Assembly: GCA_947627275.1 (NCBI GenBank)
Contig: CANQVK010000018.1
Span: forward strand, 1-58,529
Direction: 5' to 3'
From: an uncultured Ruminococcus sp.
GTDB taxonomy: Bacteria > Bacillota > Clostridia > Oscillospirales > Ruminococcaceae
DNA length: 58,529 nt
The notes under the pieces are model-generated. The model had not been told where the DNA came from. It worked only from the letters and a program-made list of their open reading frames with translations, and did not search any database. Below are positions 50,485-58,529 of this stretch, one piece after another (position 1 is the first letter of the stretch; each line of letters opens with the position of its first letter). The position numbers and the translations under genes are program-made.

Positions 50485-52878
50485 TTATTTCAGTTCGGCA
50501 ATAGTTACACCGTCCTCTCCTTCGCCGTAAACTCCCAATCTGAAGGATTTTACCGAAGGATGAGACTTCAGCCGTCTGTGTACGGCTGCTCTGAGCAGAC
50601 CCGTACCCTTGCCGTGAATGATAGATATTATTGAAATATTTGACATTACAGCCTGATCTATAAAAGTATCCAGCTGATATACACCGTCGTCGCAAGCGCA
50701 GCCCCGTATATCAAGTTCCATTTTTCCTCTGCGCTCAACCTTTACGCCGACCTTTCCCGCTTTGTTACGCTGTTTTTTTACGCTCTGACCGCCGAGCGTC
50801 ACCTTGGGAGTTTCTTCAAGCCTTAGACGCGATATGTTCATCTTCGTTTTCATTACACCCATCTGCACAAACACAAAGTCGCTGCCATCGGGGTCGCCTG
50901 AAATAATTCCCTTGCGCTGGAGATCGACAACGTATACGGTATCCCCTCTTTTAAGCTTTCTCGGCAGAACGTAGCCTTCGTTCGGGTCGTTTCCGTTTAC
51001 GGGATTTGCAATATCGTACATTTTATTAAAGCTCTGCTTCGATTTCGATTTTACTCCCGAGAGATTGGAGCTGAAATCCTTTTTATCCTTTTCTCTGCGC
51101 AGTTTTTCAAGCTCGTCAATAAGCTCGTTGGACTGAGCTTTTGTCTGTTCGATTATCGTCATAGCTTGAAGCCGAGCCTTTTCCATTTCTTCCGCTTTTG
51201 CTTTTTCGAGGGATTCGCGCTCAATGCGAATTACCTCCTCATGCTCGGCAATTTCACGCCGCAGCTTTTCGGCAGCCTCTTTTTCACGTTCAAGCTCTAT
51301 TCGTGAAGTTTCCAGCTTACCGATAACGTCCTCCAGCCGGACGTTAGATTCGCTTACAAGAGACTGAGCCTCCGCAATAATTTCAGACGGCATTCCAAGA
51401 CTTTCGGATATGGCAAAAGCATTGGATTTTCCGGGTGAACCAACGATAAGCCGATAAGTGGGCTTAAGCGTATCAATATCAAATTCGCATGAAGCGTTCT
51501 CAACGTTTTCCGTATCTATGGCAAAAATTTTCAATTCCTGATAGTGAGTAGTCACCATAAGCCTTGCACCGTTGAAAATAAGGCGGCGTATGATAGCAAC
51601 TGCAAGAGCCGCACCCTCCACCGGATCCGTACCCGAGCCAAGTTCATCGAGCAGTACAAGGGAATTTTCGTCCGCTGTACCGAGAATTTCTATCACCTTA
51701 TTTGTGTGAGAAGAAAAAGTCGAAAGATTCTGCTCGATACTCTGACTGTCGCCGATGTCAACAAGTATATTCTTAAAAACAGATATGCTGCTTCCATCGG
51801 AAACGGGTATGAGAAGTCCGCACATAGTCATAGCCGCAAGAAGTCCCGCAGTCTTAAGGGCTACGGTTTTTCCGCCGGTATTCGGTCCCGTTATGATTAG
51901 AGCCTGATAATCCTCGCCGAGAGACAGATCAATGGGAACAGCCTTGTTCCTGTCAAGGAGAGGATGACGCGCCTTTTTCAGGCGGATAATGCCGTCGTCT
52001 GTGATCTGTGGCATTGTACATTTCAGTTTTGCGGCAAGATTTGCTTTTGCAAAGTAAAGATTAAGCTCGGCGCATATTTTGTAATTTTCGCAGAGAGTAT
52101 CGGCATACTCTCCGCAGTCGCCGCATAGCTCCCGGATAATACGTTCTATTTCCTCTTGTTCTCTGCCCTGAAGGATACGTATATCGTTGTTAGCTTCAAC
52201 TACCGCCATAGGCTCGATAAAAACAGTCTGCCCCGTAGCCGACGTATCATGAACAAGACCGCCGATCTGTCCCCTGTGTTCGGTCTTGACAGGAAGAACA
52301 AATCTGCCGTCTCTTATGGTGACATTTGTTTCCTGAAGATACTGCTGAGTAGTCTTATTTTTCACCATTTTATCGAGCGTTTCCCTCAACTGTGATTCAG
52401 CTCGGTTGATTTTACGCCGAATTGCCGCCAGTTCAGGACTTGCCGCATCTGAAAGCTCGGTCTCGGATATTATCGAACGGTCAAGCTTTTCAAGAAGCCA
52501 ATCGTTAGGAGCAAGACGTGAAAAAAGATAGTCAAGCTCCGTTTCCGAATTTTCACAACTGCCGTACCATTTTGAAAGTCCGCTTATCTGACGGAGCATT
52601 GCCGCAATATCCATAAGATCGCGGAGAGATATAACCGCGCCTGTTTTGGCTCTTTTTGCCGATACTGAAATATCCTTGAATCCGCTGAACGGCGGCGTTC
52701 CGTATTGTATTGAAAGTTCAAGAGCCTGATTAGTTTTCAGGTTCTCACGGCGAACTTCGGCAAGATCGCTGCTTGGACGTATAGCCGCAGCCATTCTTTT
52801 TGTTTCCTCGTTTGAAGCGAGGTCTGACAGAATCATGAGAATTTTGTCAAGTTCTAAAGTTTTAAGATAATTATTCAT
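50485..52878 (-). CDS. mutS2: Endonuclease MutS2 (ribosome rescue / recombination factor)
   Basis: The 797-residue protein has the MutS2 core (LKTLELDKILMILSD at the start), ATPase Walker A GPNTGGKT near 326-333, Walker B with DELGSGTDP, a long coiled coil (about 510-625) and a C-terminal Smr nuclease domain (about 720-797, LDIRGCACDDG and HGKGTG). MutS2 acts on recombination intermediates and, in Bacillus, on collided ribosomes. The frame opens at 52890, but the ATG at 52878, one base past the recO stop, fits the usual N terminus; neither has a clear ribosome site, so reinitiation is likely. Confidence 0.94.
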   Translation of the reverse strand: MNNYLKTLELDKILMILSDLASNEETKRMAAAIRPSSDLAEVRRENLKTNQALELSIQYGTPPFSGFKDISVSAKRAKTGAVISLRDLMDIAAMLRQISGLSKWYGSCENSETELDYLFSRLAPNDWLLEKLDRSIISETELSDAASPELAAIRRKINRAESQLRETLDKMVKNKTTQQYLQETNVTIRDGRFVLPVKTEHRGQIGGLVHDTSATGQTVFIEPMAVVEANNDIRILQGREQEEIERIIRELCGDCGEYADTLCENYKICAELNLYFAKANLAAKLKCTMPQITDDGIIRLKKARHPLLDRNKAVPIDLSLGEDYQALIITGPNTGGKTVALKTAGLLAAMTMCGLLIPVSDGSSISVFKNILVDIGDSQSIEQNLSTFSSHTNKVIEILGTADENSLVLLDELGSGTDPVEGAALAVAIIRRLIFNGARLMVTTHYQELKIFAIDTENVENASCEFDIDTLKPTYRLIVGSPGKSNAFAISESLGMPSEIIAEAQSLVSESNVRLEDVIGKLETSRIELEREKEAAEKLRREIAEHEEVIRIERESLEKAKAEEMEKARLQAMTIIEQTKAQSNELIDELEKLRREKDKKDFSSNLSGVKSKSKQSFNKMYDIANPVNGNDPNEGYVLPRKLKRGDTVYVVDLQRKGIISGDPDGSDFVFVQMGVMKTKMNISRLRLEETPKVTLGGQSVKKQRNKAGKVGVKVERRGKMELDIRGCACDDGVYQLDTFIDQAVMSNISIISIIHGKGTGLLRAAVHRRLKSHPSVKSFRLGVYGEGEDGVTIAELK

Positions 52879-52879
52879 A

Positions 52880-53626
52880 TTATTTACCATTTAATGATTT
52901 ATAAAATTCAAGCGTATTAAAGCTTTTTTCAAGATGTGATTTTATATAGCGTTCCGAAAAAAAGGCAAGCCTGCACATACTGTCCTCGGGAATACGAAAA
53001 TTAAAAAGGCGGTCAAAATCCGCAAGAACTATATGCCTCACCGCCGAAAGCTCCGTAAGCTTTAATCTACAGCTTTCAGCGTCTGTATCGGGAGTGCATT
53101 CCGAACAGGTAAAACCGCCGTTTTTCGGCGAAAAATAAAGCTCCTTCGGTTCAAAGCAGCCGCATCTGCGGCAACATATCACATCGGGCATAAATCCCGT
53201 TTCGCTCATAAGACGAAGTTCAAATACAGCTTTGAGCATAGCTTCGCTGCGCAGTCCTTTTTCAAGAAAATGAAGCGTATTCAAAAAAAGTCTGAGCACA
53301 TTTCCGCTGTCGGTAAGTTCTGCTGTCGAATACCTCAGTACGTCAGCAAAATAACTTGCCAATGAGAGCGCCGAAAGAGAATTTCTCAGCCCGTAAAATA
53401 TATGTATCGGCTCTGCGCTGTTCAGACAAAATCTGTCACGGCGAACGTCGTAACAAAATCTGGAATACGCAAAAAGCTGCGTTGATGACGATGACCTGCC
53501 GTTTATCTTGCGCGCGCCCTTTACGGAAAGCTCGATAAGACCGCTGTCCTTGGTAAGTATATCTATAAATTTATCCTGTTCGCCAACTATGCGCTCTTTC
53601 AGTACGATACCTTCAAGTGTCGTCAT
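52880..53626 (-). CDS. recO: DNA repair protein RecO
   Basis: This 248-residue recombination mediator loads RecA with RecR on SSB-coated DNA. An OB-fold N-terminal domain (LEGIVLKERIVGEQDKFIDI) is followed by a helical part and a zinc-ribbon with Cys pairs CCRRCGC (about 158-164) and CSEC (about 182-185). AAGGA precedes the ATG inside the end of the yqzL-like gene, with which it overlaps by 14 bp. The order era-yqzL-recO is standard. Confidence 0.93.
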   Translation of the reverse strand: MTTLEGIVLKERIVGEQDKFIDILTKDSGLIELSVKGARKINGRSSSSTQLFAYSRFCYDVRRDRFCLNSAEPIHIFYGLRNSLSALSLASYFADVLRYSTAELTDSGNVLRLFLNTLHFLEKGLRSEAMLKAVFELRLMSETGFMPDVICCRRCGCFEPKELYFSPKNGGFTCSECTPDTDAESCRLKLTELSAVRHIVLADFDRLFNFRIPEDSMCRLAFFSERYIKSHLEKSFNTLEFYKSLNGK

Positions 53627-53714
53627 TTTCGGTTTCCTTTTTATTACTGTAGTTTAAATAATCGTCAATTTTTCCGCTGACAAAAAATTTTTCCCAAAGC
53701 TGTTCCTCGTTCAT
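53613..53714 (-). CDS. yqzL: YqzL-like micro-protein between era and recO
   Basis: This 33-codon gene begins with an ATG at 53714 and a GGGAGG site 7 nt upstream. The product starts MNEEQLWEKFFVSGKIDDYL. The W-x-x-F-x-x-S/T-G-x-I/V-D-x-Y-L pattern is that of YqzL, a tiny conserved protein at exactly this position in bacilli. It ends inside recO (14-bp overlap). Function unknown. Confidence 0.78.
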   Translation of the reverse strand: MNEEQLWEKFFVSGKIDDYLNYSNKKETENDDT

Positions 53715-53836
53715 GATCGAGCCTCCCAAATAAGCTATACTCGCCGCTATTGCAAAATGTCCAAAGAATGCTGAACAGAAAAGCGGCAATTATGTATAAT
53801 TATTATTTCCGGGAGACAGCAAAAATATATGTGTAA

Positions 53837-54730
53837 TTATTTGTCAGACAAGCCGAAGCTGCGGATAAGACCTTCCCTGTTTCGCCAATCCTCTTTTACT
53901 TTGACCCAGCATTGAAGGTTGACCTTTATCTGAAAAAACTCCTCCAGCTCGATACGTGCGGCGGTAGAAGCTTTTTTCAGCATAGCTCCGCCTTTTCCGA
54001 TTATGATACCTTTGTGGGACTCCTTTTCGCAGTAGATAACAGCGGATATATCGAGAATATCTTTATCCTCACGCTCGCTCATCTGCTCAACGCCGACTGC
54101 TATCCCATGAGGCACTTCGTCCTTAAGCAGCTCCAGAAGCTTTTCACGTATCATCTCGGCGGCAAGAACCTTTTCAGGCTGATCCGTTATCATATCCTCG
54201 GGAAAATAATGGACCGAATCTTCGGCAAGCCCGATTATCTCGTCTATAACAAGGTCGATGCCGTTATCCTCGGTAACGCTTATCGGAATTATCGCACGAA
54301 ATTCAGCTTTTTCGGAAAGTTCAGCAATAGCGGCTGCAAGCTCCTCTTTATTTTTTAAGAGGTCTATCTTGTTCAGAACAAGTATCACAGGCATTCCGGC
54401 AGAATTTAGCGACCTGAGAAGCTCGAGTTCTTTAGCGTTTATCTTCTTGGTACAATCCTGAACGAATACGACGGCATCAATATCGCTGACGGATTCTTTC
54501 ACGGTATTCAGCATATGCTCGCTGAGCTTGTTTACAGGCTTATGAAGTCCGGGCGTATCGAAAAAAACAAGCTGAACATCGTCAATATTACGAATCCCCG
54601 TTATACGTGTGCGCGTCGTCTGGGATTTTCTGCTGACTGCGGCGATCTTTTCGCCTACTATCGCATTAAGCAGAGAGGATTTTCCCGCATTTGTTCTTCC
54701 CGCAATGGTCACGAAAGCTGTTTTAGACAT
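53837..54730 (-). CDS. era: GTPase Era
   Basis: This GTPase assembles the 30S subunit by binding the 3' end of 16S rRNA. The 297-residue protein has G1 GRTNAGKSS (11-19), G3 DTPG (58-61), G4 NKID (about 120-123) and a C-terminal KH domain (about 205-290, IGKGGAMLKKAS). The ATG shares one base with the ybeY stop. The 122-bp gap to yqzL contains no strong terminator, so transcription probably continues. Confidence 0.97.
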   Translation of the reverse strand: MSKTAFVTIAGRTNAGKSSLLNAIVGEKIAAVSRKSQTTRTRITGIRNIDDVQLVFFDTPGLHKPVNKLSEHMLNTVKESVSDIDAVVFVQDCTKKINAKELELLRSLNSAGMPVILVLNKIDLLKNKEELAAAIAELSEKAEFRAIIPISVTEDNGIDLVIDEIIGLAEDSVHYFPEDMITDQPEKVLAAEMIREKLLELLKDEVPHGIAVGVEQMSEREDKDILDISAVIYCEKESHKGIIIGKGGAMLKKASTAARIELEEFFQIKVNLQCWVKVKEDWRNREGLIRSFGLSDK

Positions 54731-55242
54731 TATTCCTTCTCTCCTGTAACGACGAACGTCACATCACGCGAAATACCGAGCTTTTCAAGAACAGATTCTT
54801 CTTTTTCACGCATTATGCGCTGGTCAAGCTGCGATGTTTCATGGTCGTAGCCGAGGAGATGAAGCATTGAATGAACAGTAAGGAAGCCTATCTCTCGTTC
54901 AAGGGAATGACCGTAATTCTGAGCCTGCTTTACCGCAGTTTCAAGAGAGATCACCACGTCGCCAAGCTGTACGGCGTTCGTTTCCGGATTTATTTCAACA
55001 GTACCGTCCGCGCTTGTAAGAGGAAACGAAAGAACATCAGTCACGCTGTCCTTATTTCTGTATATTTTATTAAGATTTTTGATTTCGTTATTGCTGACAA
55101 AAGAAACGGATACCTCGGCGTCTTTTCCGAATTTTTCAGTAGCGAGAACAGCCTGACAGCATCTTCTTATAAGCAGCCTGATGCCGACAGGCACTTTAAC
55201 CTCCGTCTGATTATTTTTTACATATACTTTAAGCTTAGGCAT
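54730..55242 (-). CDS. ybeY: Endoribonuclease YbeY
   Basis: This metal-dependent RNase takes part in 16S rRNA 3' maturation and ribosome quality control. The 170-residue protein has the UPF0054 motif H-x3-H-x5-H-x3 in HSMLHLLGYDHET (about 116-128). The open frame reaches 55296, but the ATG at 55242 has GGGAG upstream and overlaps phoH by 8 bp. Era, its known functional partner, follows directly. Confidence 0.95.
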   Translation of the reverse strand: MPKLKVYVKNNQTEVKVPVGIRLLIRRCCQAVLATEKFGKDAEVSVSFVSNNEIKNLNKIYRNKDSVTDVLSFPLTSADGTVEINPETNAVQLGDVVISLETAVKQAQNYGHSLEREIGFLTVHSMLHLLGYDHETSQLDQRIMREKEESVLEKLGISRDVTFVVTGEKE

Positions 55243-56203
55243 GATTTTTTCTCCCTTCGTTAAATTTTTCATATGCCTTGATAATATCCTGTACAAGCCT
55301 GTGCCGAACGACGTCTTTTTCGCTGAAACGATGAACGCTTATATCGTCTATGCCTTTCAAGACCTTAATCGCTTCGACAAGTCCCGACTTGCGAACATCG
55401 GGGAGGTCTATCTGCGTAATGTCTCCTGTTATTACCATTCGGCTTTCGTTTCCGAGACGGGTAAGGAACATTTTTATCTGTTCGGACGTAGTATTCTGCG
55501 CCTCGTCAAGAATAATGAAGGCTTCGTCCAGAGTACGTCCCCTCATGTAAGCGAGAGGCGCGACCTCTATTATCCCCTTTTCCATGTAACGTCCGAAGCT
55601 GTCCGCACCGAACATATCGAAAAGCGCATCATAAAGCGGACGAAGATACGGGTCGACCTTATCCTGCATATCGCCGGGAAGAAAACCGAGCTTTTCACCT
55701 GCTTCAACGGCTGGACGGGTAAGGATTATTTTCTTGACTTTATGCTCACGGAATGCTTTAACAGCCATAGCTACGGCGAGATATGTCTTACCCGTACCGG
55801 CAGGGCCTATTCCGAGAACGATAGTATTGTTCTTTATTTCATCAAGGTATCGTTTCTGACCGACCGTGCGCGGTCTTACTATCTTACCAGACGATGTGAT
55901 ACATACCCCGTCTCCGCCGAGTTCTTCGAGCTGCTGTTCCGCGCCTTCGGCAACCATAGACGTAACATATCGGACTGTTTGATCGCTGAGAGTCTGACCG
56001 CTGTCTGTCATTTTCAAAAGAGCCTGTACCGCTCTTGCAGCTTCAGAAATTCCCGGTTCATCTCCGATGAGCTTGACGTTTCCGTCTCTGTTGATGATCT
56101 GTACGGAATACTGTTTTTCAATGTGTCTGATATTGCTGTCGAGCTGTCCGAAAAGTGTTGAAAGCTGATCTTCTCTGTCAATTTCAATAATTTTTTCTGC
56201 CAT
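55235..56203 (-). CDS. phoH: PhoH family ATPase
   Basis: This 322-residue ATPase has an N-terminal KH-like region (about 1-95) and a RecA-like domain with Walker A GPAGTGKT (about 132-139), DEAQN (about 233-237) and TRLGNESRMVITGD. PhoH-like proteins are linked to RNA metabolism with YbeY. It follows the CYTH gene by 11 bp and the ATG has a weak GGGAGA site. A long antisense frame across it is a shadow. Confidence 0.93.
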   Translation of the reverse strand: MAEKIIEIDREDQLSTLFGQLDSNIRHIEKQYSVQIINRDGNVKLIGDEPGISEAARAVQALLKMTDSGQTLSDQTVRYVTSMVAEGAEQQLEELGGDGVCITSSGKIVRPRTVGQKRYLDEIKNNTIVLGIGPAGTGKTYLAVAMAVKAFREHKVKKIILTRPAVEAGEKLGFLPGDMQDKVDPYLRPLYDALFDMFGADSFGRYMEKGIIEVAPLAYMRGRTLDEAFIILDEAQNTTSEQIKMFLTRLGNESRMVITGDITQIDLPDVRKSGLVEAIKVLKGIDDISVHRFSEKDVVRHRLVQDIIKAYEKFNEGRKNHA

Positions 56204-56214
56204 TAATTATCTCC

Positions 56215-56724
56215 CTATGCCGAAGCTTCTGAGGGAAACGCTTCGGCTGTACCCAAAGCGGCGTTGGAATACTCCTCAGATTCGGTGACTTCCTTAATTA
56301 TATTTATATATTCCGGAAAAAATATATCCTGTTCCGTTTTTTCAAGTTCCAGCTCCAGAATCGCACGTTCATCGGAAAACGAATAAATATCGAGTTCAAA
56401 AAGCTGTTCCCGATACTCAAAGCAAATTCTTTTCTTGAAAATAGCTTTACAGTCATGCCGCGCTTCTTTTAACAGTTCCGAATACTTCTGAGGACTTATT
56501 TCAAATTCAGTTTCTTTTCGAGTAACTGCCGAATAAAATATTTTTTCGGTATAAACAAAGCGTTCTGCTCCGTTCTCGGTGATTTTTCTCACTCTTCTCT
56601 GAGAGCCGTTTTCGCCGTTTTTCAAGTAAGTCTGGATTATGCCGAGCTGTCTTTTTATGTTCAAAAATTCAAGCTTTGGCATTTCAACAAGGAATTTTCT
56701 TTCAATTTCTGTTTTTTCGTTCAT
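56215..56724 (-). CDS. CYTH domain protein (triphosphate tunnel metalloenzyme)
   Basis: This 169-residue CYTH protein begins with the signature E6-x-E8-x-K10 (EIERKFLV), followed by alternating Arg/Lys/Glu strands (QRRVRKITENG; KRICFEYR; ERAILELELE). Such proteins hydrolyse tripolyphosphate or nucleoside/thiamine triphosphates; the substrate here is unknown. It is the first gene of the phoH-ybeY-era operon, with GGAG at 9-nt spacing and a consensus promoter 55 bp upstream. Confidence 0.9.
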   Translation of the reverse strand: MNEKTEIERKFLVEMPKLEFLNIKRQLGIIQTYLKNGENGSQRRVRKITENGAERFVYTEKIFYSAVTRKETEFEISPQKYSELLKEARHDCKAIFKKRICFEYREQLFELDIYSFSDERAILELELEKTEQDIFFPEYINIIKEVTESEEYSNAALGTAEAFPSEASA

Positions 56725-56779
56725 CTTAGCATTCTCCGTTACTGCAACAAAAACTAAAGCACATTATCTGCTATTTTAT

Positions 56780-56808
56780 ATTATATCTCTTTTTTTGCAT
56801 ATTGTCAA
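56780..56808 (-). promoter_or_regulatory. Promoter of the CYTH-phoH-ybeY-era operon
   Basis: On the minus strand TTGACA (56808-56803), 17-bp spacer, TATAAT (56785-56780): a perfect consensus. Confidence 0.9.
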
Positions 56809-56869
56809 CAAAAAAAGGAAATTTTTTCTTTTTAATCTGATAAATCTTAATAGTTTTTTTCAAAAGCGG

Positions 56870-57634
56870 CTATATAATAGTTATATCGCCCAGATCTGAA
56901 AGCATATTTTTTAAAACATTGAAAACAGGCTTGCCGTAAGTCTTGGGAGGACTTTTCAGCACGCTGCCTGCGCTGTTTTTAAACGGTATATAAAGCTTCG
57001 TTTCATTGTCATCCGAAATAAATTTTCCTTTTAATTTTTTTATGACCGCAGATATAATTCCGTCAGCATAATCGAAAGTAACGGTCTCGGGCATATTCTC
57101 AGGCTCGGCAGCAGTTCCGAGTTTTGTGATCTCTGCGTGTATAACGATATATTCTGTCTCAAAAGTATGCGTAAACGTTATGCTTTCAGCGCCTTTCAAT
57201 ACAGATTTCCGCACATACATTATCATACAAAATTCAAGAAGCTTCTTTATCGTTTCAACCGCGACCATTTCTCCGGGCGTATAGCTTATTTCGCATATCC
57301 CCCTGAGATAAGCTCTGCATTCATCAGTAAATTCAGATAAAAAGTCCGAAATATCTATCGCTTCGGTCACCGGCTCATTTTCACTTAAAATATCGGAAAA
57401 TATAGTAAAGATCTCGGAAAACTTCATCATCTGACTGCACTGCTTTAATATTTTATTTGCACATGCAAGACGAAATTCGGACGTACATTCTTCGTCGCTT
57501 ATATCGGCAAGTTCAAAGCATATTGAACTTATCACCGAAATATTTAATCTCTTCTGACTTTCACTGTCGCTGAGAAAAGCCTTGATAAATCCGCTGTTCG
57601 TTATTTGACCGATAATATCATCAAGTTCATCCAT
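56870..57634 (-). CDS. Hypothetical cytoplasmic protein, possibly kinase-ATPase related
   Basis: The ATG at 57634 has AGGAGG 8 nt upstream; the longer frame to 57664 lacks a site. The 254-residue product has no signal or spans. The first half is helical and Cys-rich (SVISSICFELADISDEECTS), and the second half has a beta/alpha pattern (SITFTHTFETEYIVIHAEIT; KLKGKFISDDNETKLYIPF) faintly like a HATPase_c domain without its N and G boxes. I do not recognise it. It stands alone between the CYTH operon and gapA. Confidence 0.65.
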   Translation of the reverse strand: MDELDDIIGQITNSGFIKAFLSDSESQKRLNISVISSICFELADISDEECTSEFRLACANKILKQCSQMMKFSEIFTIFSDILSENEPVTEAIDISDFLSEFTDECRAYLRGICEISYTPGEMVAVETIKKLLEFCMIMYVRKSVLKGAESITFTHTFETEYIVIHAEITKLGTAAEPENMPETVTFDYADGIISAVIKKLKGKFISDDNETKLYIPFKNSAGSVLKSPPKTYGKPVFNVLKNMLSDLGDITII

Positions 57635-57743
57635 CAGAGTATCCTCCTCTTGTACGTAAACCACAATACATATTATACTACATTTTTTTAAAAAATGGAA
57701 TGGTATTTTATAAGTAAACTTCCGTCGAAATAAACAATTTTTT

Positions 57744-57760
57744 TGTTGAAAACTGTAACA
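57744..57760. promoter_or_regulatory. Possible Rex-like site upstream of gapA
   Basis: TGTTGAAAACTGTAACA is a weak inverted repeat (TGTT...AACA) about 45 bp before the gapA -35. The redox repressor Rex often controls gap genes in Clostridia and binds TTGTTAA-type half-sites; this match is poor. Confidence 0.25.
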
Positions 57761-57804
57761 GGTGTAATTTTAATGACAAATCTGTTAATTTTTTATCTAA
57801 CCTC

Positions 57805-57833
57805 TTGAAAAATTTAACAGTGTAGTGTATAAT
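57805..57833 (+). promoter_or_regulatory. Promoter of gapA
   Basis: TTGAAA (57805-57810), 17-bp spacer, TATAAT (57828-57833). A short inverted repeat CAGTTT-GAA-AAACTG follows at about 57844-57858, in the early transcribed region, and may be an operator. Confidence 0.85.
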
Positions 57834-57886
57834 ATAAATATAGCAGTTTGAAAAACTGTAATGTAAAAATCAGGAGGTAATATCCA

Positions 57887-58529
57887 ATGTCAGTTAAAGT
57901 TGCTATTAATGGTTTCGGTCGTATCGGTCGTCTTGCATTCAGACAGATGTTTGGTGCAGAGGGTTACGAGGTTGTTGCTATCAACGATCTTACAAAGCCT
58001 TCCATGCTCGCTCAGCTTCTTAAGTACGATACAGCACAGGGCGGCTACTGCGGCAGAATCGGCGAGAACCTTCATACAGTTGAAGCTAACGACGAAGCAG
58101 GTACTATCACAGTTGACGGCAAGACTCTCACAATTTATGCCAAGGCTAACGCCGCTGAGCTTCCTTGGGGCGAGATCGGTGTAGACGTAGTTCTCGAGTG
58201 TACAGGCTTCTACTGCTCTAAGGACAAGTCACAGGCTCATATCGACGCAGGCGCTAAGAAGGTTGTAATTTCCGCTCCCGCAGGCAGCGATCTTAAGACT
58301 ATCGTTTACAGCGTAAACGAGGGTACTCTTACAGCTGATGATAAGATCATTTCTGCCGCTTCATGCACAACAAACTGCCTCGCTCCCATGGCTAAGGCTC
58401 TTAATGACTATGCTCCTATCCAGAGCGGTATCATGAGCACTATCCACGCTTATACAGGCGATCAGATGATCCTTGACGGTCCTCACAGAAAGGGCGACCT
58501 CAGAAGAGCAAGAGCAGGCGCTGCTAATA
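57887..58529 (+). CDS. gapA: Glyceraldehyde-3-phosphate dehydrogenase (5' part)
   Basis: The gene runs off the window after 214 codons. The N terminus has the NAD-binding GFGRIGR (9-15) and the catalytic site SAASCTTNC with C160; H187 (STIHAYT) is the base. The enzyme oxidises glyceraldehyde-3-phosphate in glycolysis. AGGAGG precedes the ATG at good spacing. Codon use is strikingly biased (for example CTT, GCT, AAG), as in highly expressed genes, unlike its neighbours. Confidence 0.96.
   Translation, partial: MSVKVAINGFGRIGRLAFRQMFGAEGYEVVAINDLTKPSMLAQLLKYDTAQGGYCGRIGENLHTVEANDEAGTITVDGKTLTIYAKANAAELPWGEIGVDVVLECTGFYCSKDKSQAHIDAGAKKVVISAPAGSDLKTIVYSVNEGTLTADDKIISAASCTTNCLAPMAKALNDYAPIQSGIMSTIHAYTGDQMILDGPHRKGDLRRARAGAAN

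Noticed and set aside
55241..56161. 306-codon antisense ORF opposite phoH
   Set aside because: It fully overlaps phoH, a confident gene, and has unstructured composition with no start signal.

Overview
This window looks like chromosomal DNA from a strictly anaerobic Gram-positive gut or rumen bacterium of the Ruminococcus type (Clostridia, Oscillospirales). The evidence is Bacillota gene order (gdpP-rplI-dnaB; phoH-ybeY-era-yqzL-recO-mutS2), strong AGGAGG ribosome sites, canonical TTGACA-17-TATAAT promoters, a pheS T-box, two secreted proteins ending in dockerin-type repeats, and a choline-binding-type repeat surface protein. The species is not determined. No tRNA, rRNA, CRISPR array, prophage or transposase gene was seen.

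Layout: 0.1-1.6 kb carries tyrS and a candidate small RNA. 1.6-5.3 kb is a GntR(YtrA-type)/ABC exporter operon on the minus strand with a self-operator. 5.3-9.9 kb is a two-component system (NarL-type regulator, histidine kinase) co-transcribed with a large polytopic membrane protein; phased direct repeats in front of the operon look like the regulator's binding sites. 10-12 kb holds a YdbS/YdbT-like pair of bacterial PH-domain membrane proteins. 12.2-23.3 kb on the plus strand has an AGCS symporter, RNase J with a long leader, then gdpP-rplI-dnaB-tilS-ftsH. 23.5-27.9 kb is a T-box-controlled pheS-pheT operon with an unrelated two-TM membrane protein gene between the two subunits, overlapping both. 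28-31 kb has a small membrane protein, the NAD(P)HX repair enzyme and a lipoprotein.

31-43 kb is the most accessory-looking part. It is one minus-strand run of eight tightly packed cell-surface genes: a choline-binding-repeat protein with a transglutaminase-like domain, a lipoprotein, an MBOAT O-acyltransferase, a DHHW/AlgX-like protein, a small dockerin protein, an M16C (PreP-like) protease, a Big-repeat/dockerin protein and a DUF3810-like HExxH protein. This gives a candidate surface acetylation, display and proteolysis module.

43-47 kb has an AraC regulator and a divergent TetR-ABC-FtsX efflux-type operon with a clear palindromic operator. 46.7-50.3 kb has two RadC paralogues (one with an intact JAMM motif, one without), an HPt protein and a REC-HD-GYP phosphodiesterase. 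50.5-56.8 kb is the ribosome/DNA-maintenance operon CYTH-phoH-ybeY-era-yqzL-recO-mutS2. The window ends with a hypothetical gene and the 5' part of gapA.

The strongest non-gene signal is a dispersed family of about 160-bp elements. There are five full copies and two shortened ones. Each is an imperfect palindrome over its whole length, with the centre at a short stem capped by a GACA or GTCA loop whose stem bases differ between copies while still pairing. The arms differ between copies. Several copies sit flush against, or overlap, a stop codon.
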